Shown here: piece by piece, positions 57,531-64,000 of the stretch | Numbering within the stretch: the stretch's first letter is position 1 | Layout: every line of letters begins with the position of its first letter | Source: Datura wrightii | Lineage: Eukaryota > Streptophyta > Magnoliopsida > Solanales > Solanaceae | Assembly: GCA_035772735.1 (NCBI GenBank) | Contig: JASDFA010000003.1 | Location: forward strand, 61,500,501-61,564,500 | Direction: 5' to 3' | DNA: 64,000 bases | Program-made: the position numbers and the translations under genes | Notes under the pieces: generated by a model | What the model was told of the DNA's origin: nothing | Databases searched by the model: none | The model's input: only the letters and a program-made list of their open reading frames with translations

Positions 57531-58770
57531 GGTGGAGAGTGTTGATGGAGAGGATATTGACCAAGATTATGGGGAAATGCTTTTTGAGGAGTCCCTAGAA
57601 GCCGTCTTATTGAATCACGATGGAGAGCGTATTGAGAGGTTTAAAGAAGTATGTCACACTTTGACATGATTAGGGTCCTATTCTTACCAGCAAAATAAGC
57701 TCGATCTTGATCTAAAAAATCAGCAAACTCCTCTGTTGCAATCATCAATCATTAAACCGCTAGTGTTGGAACTCAAACCTCTGCCCACTCACTTGAAGTA
57801 TGCATATCTTAGTGCAATTGAAACCTTCTTGGTGATCATTTCAGCTCAATCAAAAGGAGCAGCAAGTAGAGGAATTGTTGGTAGTCTTAAGAAAGCATAT
57901 TCGAGCAATTGGCTAGACTATTGCTGATATAATTGGCATACCTCCAAGTATTTTCACTCACAAGATTAACCTTCAAGAGGATTGCACCCTATCCATCGAG
58001 CATCAAAGGCAATTAAATCCACCTATGCAAGAGGTGGTTTAAAAGGAGATCATCAAGTAGTTGGATGCATGAGTGGTATCCACAAGCTGATAGTACTTGG
58101 GTGAGCCTGATGCAATGTGTACCTAAAAAGGAAGGAATCACAGTAGTTCCAAATGAGAAAGACGAAGTAATAGCCATACGACCGGTGACTGGATGGAGGG
58201 TATGCATGGATCTATCAAAAGTTGAACTCATGGACCAAGAAGGATTATTTCCCTGTCCCATTCATAGATCAAATGCTTGATCGACTAGCCTAGAGAAAGT
58301 ATTATTGCTTTCTTGATGGATACTCTGGGTATAATCAAATTTCAATTGCCCCAGAAGACCAACAGAAAACTACTTTTACGTGTCCATACGGAACATTTGC
58401 CTTCAAAAGAATGCCATTTGGGCTCTGCAACACTCTTAACTATATTTCAAAAGTGTATGATATCTATTTTATCAGATATGGTAGAAGATACCGTGGAAGT
58501 CCTCATGGAAGACTTCTCTATTGTTGGGAATTCATTTAAGGAGTGCTTGTCTTACTTGAATGATGTGAAAAAATTAATCTGGTACTCAATTAAAAAAATG
58601 CCACTTCATGGTGAAAGAGGGTATTGTTTTGGGTCGTAAGATTTCAAAAAAGGGACAGAGGTGGACCAAGAAAAAATTGAAGCTATCTCTACCTACACCC
58701 CTGAAAACTGTGAAAGGAATAAAACGTTTCTAGTGTCATGCAGGTTTTTCTCGACGGTTCATCAAGGATT
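57531..58770 (+). pseudogene. Element C: reverse transcriptase; protease missing
   Basis: The pre-RT linker has PLVLELKPLPTHLKYAYL (57755). RT pieces include WVSLMQCVPKKEGITVVPNE (58098), MRPVTGWRVCMD-like IRPVTGWRVCMDL (58175), DGYSGYNQISIAP (about 58315), TCPYGTFAFKRMPFGLC (about 58380) and the catalytic region VLMEDFSIVG (58500). There the conserved first Asp of the DD pair is Glu. Frameshifts and stops are frequent. No DLGAS-type protease lies between gag and RT: gag C-terminal sequence passes into the post-protease acidic stretch (DGEDIDQDYGEMLFEES) within about 50 bases. Confidence 0.82.
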
Positions 58771-59220
58771 TTTCAAAAGTGGCTCACCTATTATTTAGAT
58801 TATTGGATAAGGATTCTAAGTTCCATTTTGATGACACTAGTATGAAAGCTTTCCTTGGTTTGAAGGAAAAACTCATATCCTCTCCTATTATTATAGCACC
58901 TGATTTCTCTAAACCGTTCGACTTAATATGCGATGCTAGTGGTGTTGCTTTAGGGGCGGTGCTTGGGAAAAGGAAGTACAAGATCTTCCATCCTATATAC
59001 TATGCCAACAATGCGTGAATGAATCTCAAGTAAACTACACAGTTATTGAGCAAGAGTTTCTTGCGGGTGATGTTCGCTTTTGAAATGTTTGAGCTTATTT
59101 GTTGGGAATAAAGGTGGTGGTTCATATGGATCATGCAACACTCTGATACCTTATGAAAAAAAAAGGATGCGAAACCCACACTCATCCTTTGGGTTCTCTT
59201 ATTGCAAGATTTTTACTTCG
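58771..59220 (+). pseudogene. Element C: RNase H
   Basis: One frame has VAHLLFRLLDKDSKFHF-like text, PFDLICDASGVALGAVLG and FHPIYYANNA (58779-59018). Further traces (YTVIEQEFL, VVHMDHATL) run to about 59200 in other frames. These match the Athila-type RNase H that follows RT. Confidence 0.8.
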
Positions 59221-59308
59221 AGGTAAAGGATAGGCGAGGGTGTGAAAATCATATAACTGATCATAGGTAAAGGATAGGTGAAGGTGTGAAAGTCATATAA
59301 CTTATTAG
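59219..59308 (+). repeat. Tandem duplication of about 44 bp in element C
   Basis: GGTAAAGGATAGGCGAGGGT at 59222 recurs as GGTAAAGGATAGGTGAAGGT at 59267, each followed by GTGAAA and CATATAACT. It lies between RNase H and integrase. Confidence 0.8.
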
Positions 59309-59309
59309 A

Positions 59310-60680
59310 GGAAGACGGTAGGCTCATTGGGGACATGACATAGATGATGCATTTCCTGATGAACGTATCTTGGCCGCTTCTCATGATTTAATCCCCTAGT
59401 TTTCTGACTTTGCCATGCCTGAAGGCCTTAACTTCCACCAAAAAAAGAAGTTCATGTATGATGTTCGAAAATTCTATTTGGACGAACCATAACTCTTCCG
59501 CATATGTGTTGTTAGCATAATTAGTCGCTGTGTCTCGAAAGTGGAAATGATGCCTCTCCTCGAGGCATACCATTCTTCACCTGTTAAGGACCATTATGGG
59601 AGTGTGTAGACATCTTCAAAAGTCCTACAATGCAGGTTCTACTAGACTACTCTTCCCCTGACGCTCATGATCTTGTTAAGCATTGTGATCAATGCTAACG
59701 GTCCAGTGCTATCTCAAGGGTCATGAGCTTCCCTTAAGTCCTATCTTGGAAGTCAAACTATTTGATGTATGGGGAATTGATTTCATATGACCTTTTGTAA
59801 GTTATTATAGGAACACATACATTCTTGTGGTTGTAGATTATATGTCTAAATGGGTGGAGGCAGTGACTTTACCTAATAATTAGGGGAGAAGTATGACTGT
59901 ATCCTTAAAGAAACATATCTTCTCAAGGTTTAGCACCCCTAATTCTATCTTTAGGAGGGTCTCATTTTTGCAATCAGTTGTTCATTGCATTGCTTTCCAA
60001 ATATGGGGTGAAACATAAAGTTGCCACTCCTTACTATACTCAAACAAGTGGCCAGTTAGAGGCTTTTAATAGGGAGATCAAATTCCATCCCGGTAAAAAC
60101 AGTAAATGCCAACATAATCGATTGAGCTAGGAAGTTAGATAATGCACTTTGGGCATACGAAACTTCTTTCAAAAAACCCTTTGGTATGTCTCTATATCAA
60201 TAAGTTTTTGGCAAAGCTTGTCATTTACTTTAGAATTGGAACATAAGGCTATGTGGGCATTGAAAAGCTTGAATCTTGATTGGGGGGGAAAGCCGCCCAT
60301 GCAAGGGTTGAGAACCTTAATGAAATTGATGAGTTCAGAGTGTGAACTAACGAGAATTCTTCTATATACAAAGCTCGAATGAAGCACCACCATGATCAGA
60401 AAATATTGAAATGAGAGTTTTCTCCAGGAGAATGGGTTCTTCTATTTAACTCAGGCTCTGTTTATTCCCAAAAAAATTGAAATTCGAGCGTTCAGGTCCA
60501 TTTAAACTATCTCGAGCTTTTTCAAAAAGAGCCATCGAGCTTGAAGGGGAAGATGGGCTGAAGTTTAAGGTGAATAGACACGAGTCAAGAAATATCTAAA
60601 TATTCCTAAAGAGGTCAACCTAATTAGGGTCACTCACCTCAATGATCCTTAATGCGAGGTCTTTCTGTCATGCTGTGATA
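59310..60680 (+). pseudogene. Element C: integrase
   Basis: Broken frames show the core entry FDVWGIDFI with VVVDYMSKWVEAVTLPNN (59760-59880) and KKHIFSRFSTPNSIF (59910-59950). A C-terminal part runs past 60400 to VTHLNDP-like and CHAVI-like endings at about 60670. Many stops and shifts. The end meets the hairpin motif at 60691. Confidence 0.75.
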
Positions 60681-60690
60681 TAAATCAAAC

Positions 60691-60710
60691 GCTTCTTGGG
60701 AAGCAACCAA
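60691..60710 (+). promoter_or_regulatory. Post-pol hairpin motif, element C copy
   Basis: TTGG and CCAA pair around GAAGCAA. It lies right after the integrase end and is preceded by AAACGCTTC. Confidence 0.5.
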
Positions 60711-63012
60711 AGTGTTTATTTTGCTCTTAATTTTTTTTCCTAACTGGTTGTTATTTTTTTTCCTTATGTTAGGCAGCATAGAATTCAATTCGAGCCCTCT
60801 AAGGAGATGCTAGGAGGGCACATACGAAACATCTACAAATTGTATATGGGATTCTGCTACTCGCAGGTGCACAAAACTCCCCAACTAGAGACTCATAAAA
60901 AGGTTAGTCCCATCTATAACTAAGTGCATTTCCATCTGTGGCTGTAGTTCCAAGTCTTCAACCCGCAGGTGCCACACATACAATGAGCCAGAAGGTTCTT
61001 AGTTGGGACTTAAAAAACTTGTGAGCATTTGTGTTGGGCATGTGACCCATAGATTCCCATGTACAACATGTAGGTCTGGCGCAGGTGTTGACCAGAATAC
61101 CTGAAAGAAAAAAGTCAAAAAATCTTATATTTGCGCCTCATCTGCGAAACATAGATTCAAACATGAAACAAGCAAAGACTAATGGGGATCCTCAAGAAGA
61201 TCACTAAAGCTCTTGGAGTCTAATTCTTCCCTGCACACCTACGTTAAGCATGTGGCCTTAGGAGTCAATCTCCACCACACATGTCTCAATTGATCCAGGG
61301 AGTTCTCTCACCCATTTTTTACTTATTTAGTTTAACCTTTCACATTGAGGATAATGCATTATTTCTATTAGGGGTGAAGTCTGAGTAACCCACTCAATTA
61401 GTGATGCATGATTTGGCCCTATGATGGAATGGTTGACATCATTCATAAGGGTAAATCATCATGATTCGCTATTGCCGGGTTGGTTTTACACTTAAATTAT
61501 CTTACTACTCATGCATAGCAATCACCTTTGTAGATAGTAACTAGTAAATAAACTCCAAGGGTTTTCTTCATACTACGGTTCTTTCCCAAGGAGCAAAAAT
61601 TTTCTTTTCTTAATTTTTGTGTTGAATCAAGTGAAAATTTCCAATGTTGGATTGAGAGGCGACTTTCTTAAGGGAAAATATCAAGTTTTAGTGTCATTTT
61701 GACTCTTTGTGCACTTATCTTGAGAGGTACCACCAAATTTTTTTCTTTTGGCAAAGAAATTTAATTTCTGAACAGAAAGAGGTAATTGAAATTTAAAAAG
61801 CATTCTCTTGTCATGATGCCAATATTCTTTGTTTGGCATTTTGAATTGCAAATGAGTTGAGTGAAACTTTAAATAAGTTGACAAAATTTATATTTTTCAA
61901 TTGATTTTTAGAATAATTAGACTCCTTGGAATTGTGATGTCTTGTGTGGTAAGGTAATTGTTTGATTCTTGTGTATGCATATCATCTAGAACTTTCCCCC
62001 AATGTGATTCAAGGAGAAATGGTAGATGTGGATGATTTTGGAAAATGACCTTAGACCCTTTTTGGATAGTCACTACATAGAAAACAAGTCCCTCCTTTAA
62101 CATTCATCCTAGTTAACCAATTTTTGAGCCTTAAACCTCTTTCTTAGAACCATATTACAAGCCTTAAACCCTTTGTGAATCCTCTCCTTTGGCACCCATT
62201 CCTCCCTAATTGCTAGTGATGAAAAGAGAAAAATGGGGGCTTAAAGCCCAAAGATGTGGGGGAGAATAAGAAAATAAAAAATTGATATAGGCAATAGCCT
62301 AAGTTTGGGGGTGTGTACAAAAGGGGAAAAGAGGAATGAGTTGTAATGCGAGGTAGAACCAATTGCTTAATTTAAAAAAATAAAATGGTTGGTTGAAAAT
62401 CTTTGATCAATAGAAGAAAGAAAAGAATTAAGTTGTGCTATCTCTTGTATAGAGGAGGCTTAATGTAAAAATCTAAGGTATTTAAAAGGGTGGCTCTTCG
62501 GGAAAAATGGGATTGTGAAAAGGAGAGATAAAGTGAAGTTTACTCCATATTGTAAGCAGGATACTAATTTGTGTCACAAGAGCATTAAGGACGTTCTAGT
62601 CACTAGAACTAAATTACGTCCTATCCTTACTCCTAGCCTACATTATGACCTGCAAGTCCTTAGTGATTTCAAGCTTGGCAACTCTACGTTAGTGGTGAGT
62701 TACATGAAGGGCAAGCTTATGGGTCAATGTGTGTACACTTGAATGTCTTTAAGAGAGTGAGAGTTCCTAGATCATCTCATAATCCCTGTTGTGTGAATTG
62801 CATAATTGTGAAGGTAATTCTCTCTTTTGATGAGTGGCATTACATCCTTAGAGTAGATGTGGAAGTCTTGACTTCAAATGAGATGTATGAATGCAACAAG
62901 TTGTGTAGTGAGATTTTGGACAAACCTTGAAGGTTGGATGTTAATGATTTGAGATGCTTGTTGATTTTAAATTGAAATGAAAAGTGCCTCTAATTTGAAT
63001 TGAAAGAATGAT
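60711..63012 (+). other. Element C: 3' noncoding region
   Basis: About 2.3 kb with no clear protein. It contains a degenerate conserved block (61415-61455), a purine-rich AAGTTTGGGGGTGTG (62301-62315) resembling a polypurine tract, and the second conserved block (62691-62738). No terminal polypurine tract is seen before the 3' LTR. Confidence 0.6.
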
Positions 63013-64000
63013 GATAAGAACAAGTGACCTGCATCACTGTTGAAGGGCAAAATCATCCAAAAAGGCACGCATGCACCTAAGAAGCTTCCAAGGGAGTTTG
63101 TGCATAGCTATGCATAGAATACATGCTGATATTTACCCCAATTTTTGAAAGGATAATCAGAGAATAGACATTGTATTGAATAGAGAGTACAATAAAGAGA
63201 ATATTACAGTGATAGTACATTTTTCTGATCTGCTTCTTCATTCTCTTGGGAAAAACACCATTGTTGAAAGCTCAATAGCTGAGAATTAATTTTATCTACT
63301 GATGATGAATTGAATTGAGTTATTTTCCCTTGGTATAATTTCACTTTCCTTAATTATTAGTAGCTAAATTTTCTTCTAGGGGTGTGTGTGGATGATGGGT
63401 GTTTAGATCCAAGTGGGTATTGATTAAATCAATTTTAGATTCAAGTAGTAAGCATGGATCTATTGATTTCTTCAAGTTTTAATTTAATAATTAATGGTTT
63501 CAAATATTAACTTTGGTTTTGCTTGAAAAGGGAAGTGAAGTTGTGTAAGACTTCAATAGTGAGGAATTTGAGTTTTGGCCTATGGGTTGGAGCTAGAAAT
63601 AGTCTACACCCAAATTCAGACTATATTAAAGTGTTTAGAGCTAGAAATAGTCTAAATCCTTCCTCATCATTATTTGGTTGTGTAATAGATCATAGCTTTG
63701 GGGTTTGAGAAAACTCAAAGTAAACATACTCTTTTAGTTGAGAAACTTAGAGTGTAGCTAAAAGCCAAGTCTATCCATGCACTAATTGAATCTAAGACTT
63801 CTAGTCAATACCTATCAAATCGATGCCCCATCAAATGCATACTCGTGGTATCTTATCTTGCTAGATACAATTGTTTTTCCCCTTGCTTTGACTAAATTTT
63901 ACATTTAAAATTGTTCAAATTATTCCACCAAATTTTAATTTATTGTTTAGACATGATACATGCTTGTGTGAATTAATTTACGACGTTTGGTGAATCTAAC
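63013..64000 (+). mobile_element. Element C: 3' LTR, truncated at both sides in this window
   Basis: It matches 55107-55984 from AAGTGACCTGCATCACTG onward and has a segment (about 63345-63440) missing from the 5' LTR. The first 375 bp, including the TGAT start, are absent at the junction 63012/63013. The last roughly 95 bp lie beyond the window. Confidence 0.75.

Noticed and set aside
1..64000. CRISPR-like arrays, operons or other bacterial systems
   Set aside because: No regularly spaced identical repeats and no bacterial gene organisation. Repeats here are LTR modules and microsatellites of plant retrotransposons.

Overview
The window is plant nuclear DNA made of stacked LTR retrotransposons. 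I found no host gene, rRNA or tRNA gene. Evidence for a plant: tRNA-Asp-type primer sites with Athila-like gag and pol, initiator-Met-type primer sites with chromodomain (Tekay/Del-like) pol, methylation-style stop codons, and an accessory ORF of the 'putative plant transposon protein' type that I associate with Solanaceae-like genomes. The species assignment is inference only. All boundaries were read by eye; TG/CA LTR ends with target-site duplications (TSDs) are the firmest.

Layout. 1-1675: two chromovirus LTR pieces. 1676-7019: element E, an Athila-like element missing its 5' half (RT/RNase H/integrase, an acidic tract, a long 3' noncoding region, 3' LTR). 7020-10920: LTR relics and unassigned AT-rich DNA. 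10920-13283: a badly decayed minus-strand chromovirus internal region. 13284-26679: one minus-strand chromovirus LTR (element G) split by element F (13927-25373), a nearly complete minus-strand chromovirus; F's own 5' LTR is split by a solo LTR, K (22607-24230). 26680-30840: pol remains of G, interrupted by LTR fragment H. 30841-34804: element I, a chromovirus lacking both LTRs. 35070-64000: element C, an Athila-like element whose 5' LTR was hit by element B (35445-55098, minus, TSD CCAGC), which was in turn hit by element A (40595-50544, plus, TSD CCTAG).

A and B are the most interesting part. They belong to one family, in opposite orientations. Each has tRNA-Asp priming, gag and an aspartic protease, but no reverse transcriptase, RNase H or integrase. 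After the protease comes a hairpin motif that in E and C marks the end of pol. It is followed by GC-rich inverted-repeat modules, then a second ORF (ORF2, about 420 codons, acidic tail) behind a conserved intron-like leader. A hairpin plus polypurine tract lies at the end of ORF2 and again at the 3' LTR. They look like non-autonomous elements that supply gag-protease and ORF2 and borrow RT and integrase from a partner. Several noncoding elements (LTR-start stem-loop, post-pol hairpin, hairpin-PPT, two 3' blocks) are shared with the distantly related E and C, so they are probably functional RNA or DNA signals.

Most coding regions carry stops and frameshifts and are annotated as pseudogenes. 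ORF2 of element A is the most intact.
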